Shown here: positions 44,229 through 50,810 of the stretch, piece after piece
Layout: each line of letters opens with the position of its first letter
How positions within the stretch are numbered: the stretch's first letter is position 1
DNA from: WHSV01 sp050693895
GTDB lineage: Bacteria > Actinomycetota > CADDZG01 > WHSQ01
Assembly (NCBI GenBank): GCA_050693895.1
Contig: JBOGWS010000008.1
Coordinates: forward strand, 29,451-93,450
Direction of reading: 5' to 3'
DNA length: 64,000 bases
The notes under the pieces: generated by a model
Told to the model about the DNA's origin: nothing
Databases searched by the model: none
The model's input: the letters and a program-made list of their open reading frames with translations, nothing else
Program-made: the position numbers and the translations under genes

Positions 44229-44278
44229 CTGAATCATCCCTGAAAATCACCTGAAGCGCTCGTTCAGAATGCCTTCAG
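44229..44278. promoter_or_regulatory. 11-bp-periodic TTCAG repeat array upstream of the OmpR-type regulator
   Basis: On the minus strand three TTCAG units (plus-strand CTGAA at 44229, 44240 and 44251) repeat with an exact 11-bp period. Two more TTCAG units in the opposite orientation lie at 44263 and 44274, again 11 bp apart. The first set is 53-79 bases from the regulator's ATG. This is the head-to-tail geometry used by OmpR/PhoB-family regulators. Confidence 0.65.
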
Positions 44279-44382
44279 CCGCACGGGTCCAGGCTGCCAA
44301 TCAAGCGAGACTCTTGATCCGGAGAACTGGGAACGACCATCCCGACCGATCCCACGCATCGAGAAGCGATGCGGCGCCCTTA

Positions 44383-44592
44383 CTAGGGCAGCTTGGCGGC
44401 GAGGATGTCGACCCGCTCGATATTGGGCGGCTCCGCAAACAGTTCATCGGACTTCTCCATCAACGCCGCTGCCACCTTGCCGTCGAGGTGAGCCTGCCGG
44501 CGGAATCGTGGGGGAAGGTATCGAAGATCCCGAAGGTCGAAGGTCCCAGGCGTATCCCGAACCAGGTGGTCGTGTCCGGCTCCCGACGTAAT
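44383..44592 (-). pseudogene. Frameshifted antibiotic-biosynthesis-monooxygenase (ABM) domain remnant
   Basis: Two minus-strand frames join into the C-terminal 70 residues of an ABM-like protein. 'REPDTTTWFGIRLGPSTFGI' followed by 'FDTFPHDSAGR' is in one frame. 'RRQAHLDGKVAAALMEKSDE' followed by 'LFAEPPNIERVDILAAKLP' and a stop is in another. One frameshift near 'AGR' separates them. The N-terminal 30 residues are missing. The 200 bases between this relic and the regulator gene hold only the repeat array. Confidence 0.65.
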
Positions 44593-44626
44593 ACTTGCGT
44601 CCGAACAAAGCCGAAAGGAGCGAAAA

Positions 44627-45016
44627 ATGGCCTTCGAGCTCGAGCGTCTTGACCACGTGGCTCTCACCGTCTCGGACGTAGACCGGTCCATCGAGTGGTA
44701 CCGAGACGTCCTTGGGTTGGAGCACGTCCACGAAGAGGAGTGGGGCCGAAATCCCGCCTTTCTCACCGGTGGTTCCATCGGGGTGGCGCTATTTGCGGCG
44801 GAGAGCTCGGACCCTCCACCTCCCCAAGGTCATCCGGGCGGGCTCGCCATGTGGCACCTTGCCTTCAGGGCCGACAGACGGACCTTCGATCACGCCACAG
44901 AAGAGTTCAATGCTCGGGACATCCGATACCGCTTCAGCGACCATGGCATCGCTCACTCGATCTACTTCCACGACCCTGATGGGCACCTGCTCGAGATCAC
45001 CACCTACGAGGTCTGA
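44627..45016 (+). CDS. VOC-family (glyoxalase/dioxygenase fold) protein
   Basis: 129 residues with GAAAGGAG 6 bases before the ATG. Two beta-alpha-beta-beta-beta modules are seen: 'LERLDHVALTVSDVDRSIEWYRDVLGLEHV' and 'MWHLAFRADRRTFDHATEEFNARDIRYRFSDHGIAHSIYFHDPDGHLLEITTYEV'. Metal ligands are likely His11 in the first strand, His in 'MWHLAF' and Glu in 'HLLEITT'. The substrate is unknown (glyoxalase, fosfomycin-resistance or extradiol-type are all possible). Confidence 0.88.
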   Translation: MAFELERLDHVALTVSDVDRSIEWYRDVLGLEHVHEEEWGRNPAFLTGGSIGVALFAAESSDPPPPQGHPGGLAMWHLAFRADRRTFDHATEEFNARDIRYRFSDHGIAHSIYFHDPDGHLLEITTYEV

Positions 45017-45138
45017 GTCCCGACGACCAGCGTGTGTCAAGTCCAACTCCGCGCCGTCCGATGGAGGGCCGATCATGGGCCCGGTGAACCCTCGGCATCA
45101 ACTGTGCGGCCGAACGAGAGACGCCTTACGCTCTGCTC

Positions 45139-45531
45139 GTGAACACTGACGAAGCCGCGCGCCGATGGGCAGAGATCTGGGCGCGCGCGTGGCCCGCCAG
45201 AGACGCCGAGGCGATAGTTGCTCTCTACGCGCGCGACGCCAGGTACCTGGCTTATCCATTCCGCGCCCCGGACGAGGGCGTCGACGGGGTTCGTTCGTAT
45301 CTGACAAGAACGTTCGGTGAAGAAGACAACATCGAGTGTCGATTCGGCGAGCCTGTCATGAACGCGAACCGTGCAGCGATCGAGTGGTGGGCGAGTTGGA
45401 CCGAGGAGGGGGAAGAGATCACCCTCGCCGGAACAACCCTTCTGCGTTTCGACGATGAGGGTCTTGTGGTGGACCACCGCGATTACTGGAATCAGTTCGA
45501 CGGTCGCCGCCCTCCGTATCCGAAATGGTAG
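45139..45531 (+). CDS. SnoaL-like / NTF2-superfamily protein
   Basis: 130 residues from GTG 45139. It has the cone-shaped NTF2 fold: helix 'AARRWAEIWARAWPARDAEAIVALYARDARYLAYPFRAPDEGVDGVRSYL' and strands 'IEWWASWTEEGEEITLAGTTLLRFDDEGLVVDHRDYWNQF'. The family includes polyketide cyclases, ketosteroid isomerases and many uncharacterised small enzymes. No catalytic prediction is possible from this sequence. Confidence 0.82.
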   Translation: MNTDEAARRWAEIWARAWPARDAEAIVALYARDARYLAYPFRAPDEGVDGVRSYLTRTFGEEDNIECRFGEPVMNANRAAIEWWASWTEEGEEITLAGTTLLRFDDEGLVVDHRDYWNQFDGRRPPYPKW

Positions 45532-45584
45532 GTCCATGACCGCGCCATATCACCGCACCGCGGAATCCGAATGGGGTCCCGGTC

Positions 45585-45920
45585 ATGAGTGAGTACTCCG
45601 CTGCCTATCGCGGGTGTCGTGCACGCGTGGCCGAGACAATGATCGGTCTCGACGACCAAGGGCTCAGCCGGCGTGTGCCAGCATGTCCCGACTGGACGGT
45701 AAAGGATCTAGCCGCGCACCTCGTGGGCACGGCTGCCGATTTCAAGGTCGGCAATCTCGAGCAAGTTGGAAGCAACCATTGGACGAGCACCCAGATCGCC
45801 GAGCGAGGTCGTCGAACGATCGACGAGGTCACCGCACTCGCGTGGACCGGAGATGCATCCGTGTACACGAAGCTCTTCTCTACCTACCCACCGGCAAGCA
45901 TCTCGTTGTCCGAAGGCTGA
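45585..45920 (+). pseudogene. Truncated maleylpyruvate-isomerase-family (mycothiol-dependent / DinB-like) protein
   Basis: 111 residues. The N-terminal domain is typical: 'VAETMIGLDDQGLSRRVPACPDWTVKDLAAHLVGTAADFKVGNLE', with metal-binding His in 'AAHLVG'. Relatives run to about 200-260 residues with two further metal-binding His. Here the similarity ends near 'RRTIDEVTALAW' and an unrelated tail 'STYPPASISLSEG' leads to a stop just before the NYN gene. It is probably a truncated gene, although the start and first third are intact. Confidence 0.6.
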
Positions 45921-45924
45921 CACC

Positions 45925-46344
45925 ATGCCAGACCCACAGGAGATGCCAACACGATGGCTGGTCGACGGCATGAACGTGATCGGGTCGAGACCGGACAAGT
46001 GGTGGAACGATCCTGATCGAGCAATGCACTCGCTCACGCAGGCTCTCGACGAGTACGCAGCATTGACGGGCGATGATGTGACCGTCGTCTTCGACAGGGC
46101 CCCGAGGACGAACCCCGAGACCACCCATGCGGTCGTCACCGCCGCCTCACGCAAAGGGCGCAACGCTGCCGATCACGAGATCGTGGATCTGGTCAACAGC
46201 GTTGAAGACCCATCGACTCTGACGGTGGTCACATCCGATAGACGTTTGAGGGATCAAGTGCAGGCTCTGGGTTCACGCACCGTTTCGTCGGGTAGATTCC
46301 GTGACCATCTCGATGCAAGTACGGGCGAAGCCGGTGGGAGTTGA
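45925..46344 (+). CDS. NYN-domain (YacP-like) ribonuclease
   Basis: 139 residues from the ATG at 45925. The PIN-like NYN core is recognisable: 'TRWLVDGMNVIGSRPDKWWNDPDRAMHSL' with the first acidic residue, 'VTVVFDRAP' (second), 'AADHEIVDLVNS' and 'LTVVTSDRRLRDQVQALG' (further acidic sites). YacP/Rae1-like proteins are endoribonucleases acting on mRNA or rRNA. It is 4 bases after the truncated gene and convergent with the hxlR gene. Confidence 0.88.
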   Translation: MPDPQEMPTRWLVDGMNVIGSRPDKWWNDPDRAMHSLTQALDEYAALTGDDVTVVFDRAPRTNPETTHAVVTAASRKGRNAADHEIVDLVNSVEDPSTLTVVTSDRRLRDQVQALGSRTVSSGRFRDHLDASTGEAGGS

Positions 46345-46363
46345 CCGCGCGCGAGGGGCGGAT

Positions 46364-46843
46364 CTAGGCCTCGGCTCCCGAGCGCCGAGCGACGACGGCC
46401 AATCCTGGCTCGATGCGAAGACTGGAGCGCGTCAGCTCTCCTCCACAATGAGCGCAACTCGGCACCGCGTGGGTCACGTGGCCGCAATCGAGGTGGACGA
46501 GGTCCCGGTGCACCTCGGGAGGGGGCGGCGCCCATCGGTCGCCCCAGCGCCACAGGGTGAGCAGGACATCGAGCAGGTCCTTGCCTTTGGCGGTCAGCAC
46601 GTACTCGTCGCGAGCGGGGTTGTCCTGGTAACGACGGGTTTCCAGAACCTCTGCCACGACCAGTCGATCGAGCCGCTGGGCGAGGATGTTCCTGGCGATC
46701 CCAAGATCCTTCTGCCAGGCGTCGAAGCGACGCACCCCCAGGAACGCATCCCGAAGGATGAGCAGGCTCCACCGGTCTCCGATGATGTCGAGCGCATTGG
46801 CGACCGAGCAGTCGAGGTAATCCAGGTTTTTCCTAGCGGGCAT
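46364..46843 (-). CDS. HxlR-family transcriptional regulator with C-terminal zinc-ribbon-like motif
   Basis: 159 residues from ATG 46843 (ATG 46879 is an alternative lying inside the operator). The HxlR winged helix is 'CSVANALDIIGDRWSLLILRDAFLGVRRFDAWQKDLGIARNILAQRLDRLVVAEVLETRRYQ...EYVLTAKGKDL'. The tail adds 'HLDCGHVTHAVPSCAHCGGEL', a C-x2-H...C-x2-C set that could bind zinc. It is divergent from a 34-codon gene coupled to an alpha/beta hydrolase, its likely target. Confidence 0.88.
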   Translation of the reverse strand: MPARKNLDYLDCSVANALDIIGDRWSLLILRDAFLGVRRFDAWQKDLGIARNILAQRLDRLVVAEVLETRRYQDNPARDEYVLTAKGKDLLDVLLTLWRWGDRWAPPPPEVHRDLVHLDCGHVTHAVPSCAHCGGELTRSSLRIEPGLAVVARRSGAEA

Positions 46844-46865
46844 GAGGCCAATACTAGGTAACTGA

Positions 46866-46880
46866 GTTGCATTTTGCAAC
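46866..46880. promoter_or_regulatory. Perfect palindrome in the hxlR/hydrolase promoter region
   Basis: GTTGCA-TTT-TGCAAC is a perfect 6-3-6 inverted repeat 23 bases before the hxlR start. A second, near-perfect palindrome TTTCAAATTGAAA follows at about 46900-46912. Both lie between the divergent genes and are candidate HxlR sites. Confidence 0.55.
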
Positions 46881-46932
46881 GTACTCCGGATAGTGTGAGT
46901 TTCAAATTGAAATGCACACGAGAGGAGTCGCC

Positions 46933-47037
46933 ATGATTAGTTCTCGATCCGCTCCAGAGCTGCCGCCGCTCGAGCTGACCGAGCTGGATCTGCTGGCCGA
47001 CCTCGACTCGGGGATGATCGGGTGGGGCGCACGGTGA
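46933..47037 (+). CDS. 34-residue micro-gene coupled to the alpha/beta hydrolase
   Basis: The ATG at 46933 has AGAGGAG 5 bases upstream, the best ribosome-binding site in this region. The 34 codons encode an amphipathic Leu/Glu/Asp-rich peptide (PPLELTELDLLADLDSGM). The stop lies within the GTGA that starts the hydrolase, which has no ribosome-binding site of its own. It may be a true microprotein or a translational entry leader. Confidence 0.5.
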   Translation: MISSRSAPELPPLELTELDLLADLDSGMIGWGAR

Positions 47038-47879
47038 GGGTGCCTCTCGCGGTGCGATTTCTTCCGCAGATCGCCTACCGAGCCTGGTTCACCCCTCCCC
47101 GACCAAGCGCTCGGGCGAGGGCCCGCGACGCCGACCGACTTAAGACGGTGCAGCCGATCACGGTGACCGTGGATGGACGCGAACGGCCCGGGTTCGTGAC
47201 CGGCGAGGGTCCACTGGTGATCCTGGCGCACGGATGGGGAGGCCGCGCGGCCCAAATGCTCGACCTGGCCGTCTCCGCCGCTCGCAACGGATACCGAGCG
47301 GTCGCCATCGACGCCCCGGGGCACAACATCGACCCGCAGCGAACCTCGGACGGGTTCCAGATGGCGGCCGGTCTCGAGGCCCTCGAGGACCGCTTCGGTC
47401 CCCCCGCGGCACTGGTCGCTCACTCTCTCGGCGCGGTGACGGCCCAGATCGCTTTCGCGGGACGGCGCCCCGATTCGGTCGTCTGGCTGGCCCCCGTCCT
47501 GGATCTACGCGCGCCCCTGCAGGTCTTCTCGAGTCGAGCGAGGCTCGCGCCCTGGACAACTCGTTGTCTTCACCTCCGAGTCAGGCGTTTCATCGGGGCG
47601 TGGTGGCCGCTTCTGACGATGGGGGCCGAGACGGACCTGCCGGGAACGGAGTTGCTGATAGTGCACGATCCGTCCGATCCCGATTCAGACTTCGGCACCT
47701 CGGCTGCGCTGGCCGCGCGACGCTCCAACACCCGACTTGTCGAAGCACCAGGCCTGGGCCACAACACGTTGTTACGAGACCCCGGCGTTATCGAAACGGT
47801 CGAGCGCTTTCTGGTTCGCGCTCGAGAAACGGCGGCCGACAACAGTCGACGGCACGATCGGAATGCCGCGATCCGTTAG
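47034..47879 (+). CDS. Alpha/beta hydrolase
   Basis: 281 residues from GTG 47034. The oxyanion motif is 'LAHGWGGRAAQM', the nucleophile elbow 'LVAHSLGAVTAQ' (Ser), the acid is likely an Asp of 'IVHDPSDPDSDF', and the catalytic His is in 'PGLGHNTLLRDP'. A cap region follows the elbow. The family includes esterases, lipases and C-C hydrolases; the substrate is not evident. It is translationally coupled to the upstream micro-gene and probably repressed by the divergent HxlR protein. Confidence 0.88.
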   Translation: MRVPLAVRFLPQIAYRAWFTPPRPSARARARDADRLKTVQPITVTVDGRERPGFVTGEGPLVILAHGWGGRAAQMLDLAVSAARNGYRAVAIDAPGHNIDPQRTSDGFQMAAGLEALEDRFGPPAALVAHSLGAVTAQIAFAGRRPDSVVWLAPVLDLRAPLQVFSSRARLAPWTTRCLHLRVRRFIGAWWPLLTMGAETDLPGTELLIVHDPSDPDSDFGTSAALAARRSNTRLVEAPGLGHNTLLRDPGVIETVERFLVRARETAADNSRRHDRNAAIR

Positions 47880-48040
47880 CGGCGGTTTCTGCCCCCCAAT
47901 CACCGCCCGGTCAAATCGGGCAGGTGCTCCTCGAGACGCACAGAAACGAGGATGACGTCTGGAGGCGGTGATCAAGACAGAGCGATGAGTTTCGCGCAGC
48001 CATCCAGTCCAACTGTCAAGGACCACAAACACAGGAGGTA

Positions 48041-48295
48041 GTGGTGAGAACAGCGACGGCATGGCCCACCGGCGAGGAGGTGAACGTCGAGACCGAGCCC
48101 CGCGTGGTGATTGTGCCTGTGGACTTTGCAGGGGCGCTCAACCGTGATGTAGGCGCCAGGAGGTTCTTCGATGAGCTGACCTACAGCAGCAAGAGGTGGC
48201 ATGTGCTCTCGATCGAGGGCGCCAAGTCCTCCGAGACTCGCCGGCGACGTATCGGCAAATCGGTAACCATGCTGCGCGAAGGACGGGCCCGCTAG
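48041..48295 (+). CDS. YdeI/OmpD-associated-family C-terminal domain protein (short)
   Basis: 84 residues. 'VVIVPVDFAGALNRDVGARRFFDELTYSSKRWHVLSIEGAKSSETRRRRIGKSVTMLREGR' matches the C-terminal domain of YdeI-like proteins, which normally follows a DUF1905 domain. The N-terminal 'GEEVNVETEPR' looks like the last strand of that missing domain, so this may be a truncated gene. GGAGG lies 4-7 bases before the GTG start, which suggests it is still translated. Confidence 0.65.
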   Translation: MVRTATAWPTGEEVNVETEPRVVIVPVDFAGALNRDVGARRFFDELTYSSKRWHVLSIEGAKSSETRRRRIGKSVTMLREGRAR

Positions 48296-48338
48296 AGATC
48301 TCACGACCAGGTTCTCACCTTTTTCTCGGAAGCGAGAT

Positions 48339-49235
48339 CTATACGCCGGCAAGCGAAACGCCTGAGCGCCGCAGCCCCTTCTCGTGCGCCCACACGTCGA
48401 GCGTGAGGGTGGCCACGTCGTCGACGAGGGGAACGACGTCCCCGCCGCCTGGCTCCCTGAAGTCGAAGGTCTTCACGTATGCGTGACAGGTGTCACATGC
48501 ATCGATCCGCACCAGGCGTTCTCCCTCGGGGGCGAAGGACCCGACTCGTCTCGAATCGTCCTCGCCGCACCACGGGCAGGTGGCGCGCGCGAAGCTCCAC
48601 CACAGAGCGCACCGCCCGCACACGAGGAACCGAGGGGACCCCGCCATGAATTCACCCGACTCCTCGCGGATGACCGATACCTGAGGCAAACCTCCGCATG
48701 CGGGACATGCGGGGCCGGACCATTCCTCTTTCGAGATCGGCTTCAGAGCTGCGGCTGCAAGCTCGAGCAGCGGTCCCGCCGCAACCGCTATCCAGGCGGC
48801 GATGCGAGCATCGATCAAAGAGGGATCGTCCAACCAGCCCTCCACGAGGTCGCGCCGTTCCGGCCTGTTGCGAGCAACCAGGTCGCTGCCCGCGTCCCAC
48901 AGGGGGCCGGGGGCCGAAGGAGGCCTGAGCGCGTCGACCGCGATGGGGATCTCTTCCACGACAGTCTCCACCGACGCGCCCAGGTCGATCAATGGAAAGC
49001 GCTCCACCAGACGGTTGCTGATCGCTCCCTCCCCCATCTGCCCGGCCCCCGTCCGCACCGTCGGTGACGACGCTCGGTCGCGTTGGTGACCCAGCACCGA
49101 CGACAGAAACGCAAGTTGAGCGGCCGTGGCGGCTGTGCGTTCGATCCCTCCGGCACGCGCCAGCCGGTACTCGAAGTCGCCCGGGCCCCCTCGCTGGACC
49201 TTCAGTTGCGGTTCGCCTCCTGCTTGCGGAACCAA
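48339..49235 (-). CDS. fdhE: Formate dehydrogenase accessory protein FdhE
   Basis: About 298 residues from TTG 49235, overlapping the cytochrome gene by 34 bases; the start is uncertain because no ATG or GTG fits. The C-terminal half carries four CxxC pairs in FdhE order: 'CPACGG', 'CGRCALWW', 'CPWCGED' and 'CDTCHAYVK', which bind iron in a rubredoxin-like fold. FdhE is needed to mature respiratory formate dehydrogenase before export. It is the last gene of the fdh operon. Confidence 0.88.
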   Translation of the reverse strand: MVPQAGGEPQLKVQRGGPGDFEYRLARAGGIERTAATAAQLAFLSSVLGHQRDRASSPTVRTGAGQMGEGAISNRLVERFPLIDLGASVETVVEEIPIAVDALRPPSAPGPLWDAGSDLVARNRPERRDLVEGWLDDPSLIDARIAAWIAVAAGPLLELAAAALKPISKEEWSGPACPACGGLPQVSVIREESGEFMAGSPRFLVCGRCALWWSFARATCPWCGEDDSRRVGSFAPEGERLVRIDACDTCHAYVKTFDFREPGGGDVVPLVDDVATLTLDVWAHEKGLRRSGVSLAGV

Positions 49236-49834
49236 CTCGGGTGATGCCAGGCCGCCCACGCCCGCGAGACTTTGCCGCCGGTCATGCCCGGCATCGTGCC
49301 CGGCAACATCACGGTTGACATGTACACATGGATGATGAAGCCGCCCACAGTTAGCAGGAATATGGCGTGGTGCAACAGGCGAGCAAGCTGGTTCCATCCA
49401 CTGCTCATTAGGCCCGGGAACCAGAGCGGGATACCCGTAATCAGCAGGGCAACTCCCGTCACGATCGCGAACCAGAAGTAGCCCTTCTGGCCCGCGTTAA
49501 AACGGTCGATGTCGACACTGCTATGACCCTCGCGGACATAGTTACGGAGGTCGCGTGCCCACGCGCGATCCTTGGCGTCAAAGATCATGTCGCGTAGCCA
49601 CAGGATGAGCATCAGCACGAACCCAACGGTGAAAGCCACGCCGACGATGGGGTGCAGGAACCGCACTGTCTGTCCCCCGCCCAGGACGTCGTAAAGCCAT
49701 GCCATACGCGGGTAGCCGAGCGCGAAGCCCGACAGCATCAGATAGATGAAGGTGAGGGCAACGAACCAATGGAGGACGCGCTCGGCCAGCGAGTAGCGGA
49801 GAATCCCTTCCTCTCGTTCGGCTCGCACACTCAT
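49202..49834 (-). CDS. fdhI: Formate dehydrogenase cytochrome b556 (gamma) subunit
   Basis: 210 residues from ATG 49834, in an ATGA overlap with the beta-subunit gene. Four membrane helices carry the haem-b ligands: His in 'AERVLHWFVALTF', 'FLHPIVGVAF' and 'LLHHAIFLLTVGGFIIHVYMS'. It anchors the complex and passes electrons from the iron-sulfur subunit to the quinone pool. Its size matches FdnI/FdoI. Confidence 0.92.
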   Translation of the reverse strand: MSVRAEREEGILRYSLAERVLHWFVALTFIYLMLSGFALGYPRMAWLYDVLGGGQTVRFLHPIVGVAFTVGFVLMLILWLRDMIFDAKDRAWARDLRNYVREGHSSVDIDRFNAGQKGYFWFAIVTGVALLITGIPLWFPGLMSSGWNQLARLLHHAIFLLTVGGFIIHVYMSTVMLPGTMPGMTGGKVSRAWAAWHHPSWFRKQEANRN

Positions 49835-50799
49835 GAGCGCTCGCCCTCTTGTTTTTTCGTTTCCTCGAGCCGGGTTTGCTCCTCGGACTCGCGGCCCTTC
49901 TCGCGGGCGGATGCGACGGCCTTGTCCTCTGAGGGCGGGAGCCTGCGGCCGGTGCGAAGGAAGAAGATCCCCGCGCCGATCAATCCCGCCCAAGTGGCGA
50001 CCGACCCGAGCTTTCGCAGCCCGCTCATAACGGGGAAGAAGCTGGCGCCCGTCACCTTTGGCTCATCCGGGAGCCCGTACTCGTCGAGCATCTCGCCGTG
50101 TGGAACGACGTACATCATGTGCAGGCCCTTGACCCCCTCGGGGTCATATAGCAGCGCGTCGTCGAAACCACGATCCTTGAGCTTGCCCACCTTCTCCTCG
50201 CCGTAGTGAAGCATGTCCTCCTTGGTGCCGAAACGGATCGCCGCGGTAGGACAGGCCTTGACGCAGGCGGGCTCCATCCCGTTACTTATGCGGTCGACGC
50301 ACATCGTGCACTTGTAGACCTTCTTCGTCGCGGAGTCGAAGCGAGGGATGTCGAACGGGCATCCGCTCACGCAGTACTGGCAACCAATGCACTTTTCCTG
50401 ATCGAAGTCGACGATGCCGTTCTCGTATTGCACGATCGCGCCCGGCGCGGGGCAGGCCAGCAGACAACCCGGTTCCTCGCAGTGAAGACAGGAGTCCTTC
50501 CGAATGAACCAAGCGAGTTCGTTGCCTCCGAGTTCCACTTCGTTGAAGCGCATGAGATCCCACGTCGAAGCGGTGAGGTCCTCGTGGCTCTGGTAACCGC
50601 CAAAGTTGTGAGTTTCTTCGACTTCGAGATCGTTCCACTCCTTGCAGGCGACCTCACACGCCTTGCAGCCGATGCAGAGGTCGATGTCGACCAGCTTGGA
50701 CACCTCGACCTGCTTGATGGAGTCATCCCGTCGGATGTTCGTCCCGGAGGAAGGAGTCGCCGACTTCCGCTTGACCGCGAGACCGAGCTCGGTTGTCAT
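49831..50799 (-). CDS. fdhH: Formate dehydrogenase iron-sulfur (beta) subunit
   Basis: 322 residues from ATG 50799 (GGGGGTGG upstream). Sixteen cysteines are grouped as 'CIGCKACEVAC', 'CLHCEEPGCLLAC', 'CIGCQYCVSGC' and 'CTMCVDRI...CVKAC', enough for four [4Fe-4S] clusters. A single C-terminal membrane helix ('LRKLGSVATWAGLIGAGIFFL') anchors it, as in FdnH/FdoH, and a charged tail follows. It relays electrons from the molybdopterin subunit to the cytochrome. The gene lies 11 bases after fdhG and overlaps fdhI. Confidence 0.94.
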   Translation of the reverse strand: MTTELGLAVKRKSATPSSGTNIRRDDSIKQVEVSKLVDIDLCIGCKACEVACKEWNDLEVEETHNFGGYQSHEDLTASTWDLMRFNEVELGGNELAWFIRKDSCLHCEEPGCLLACPAPGAIVQYENGIVDFDQEKCIGCQYCVSGCPFDIPRFDSATKKVYKCTMCVDRISNGMEPACVKACPTAAIRFGTKEDMLHYGEEKVGKLKDRGFDDALLYDPEGVKGLHMMYVVPHGEMLDEYGLPDEPKVTGASFFPVMSGLRKLGSVATWAGLIGAGIFFLRTGRRLPPSEDKAVASAREKGRESEEQTRLEETKKQEGERS

Positions 50800-50810
50800 G
50801 CCGCCACCCC

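Noticed and set aside
45918..45920. UGA ending the maleylpyruvate-isomerase-like gene as selenocysteine
   Set aside because: Similarity is already lost before the stop, and the following codons belong to the NYN gene's leader.
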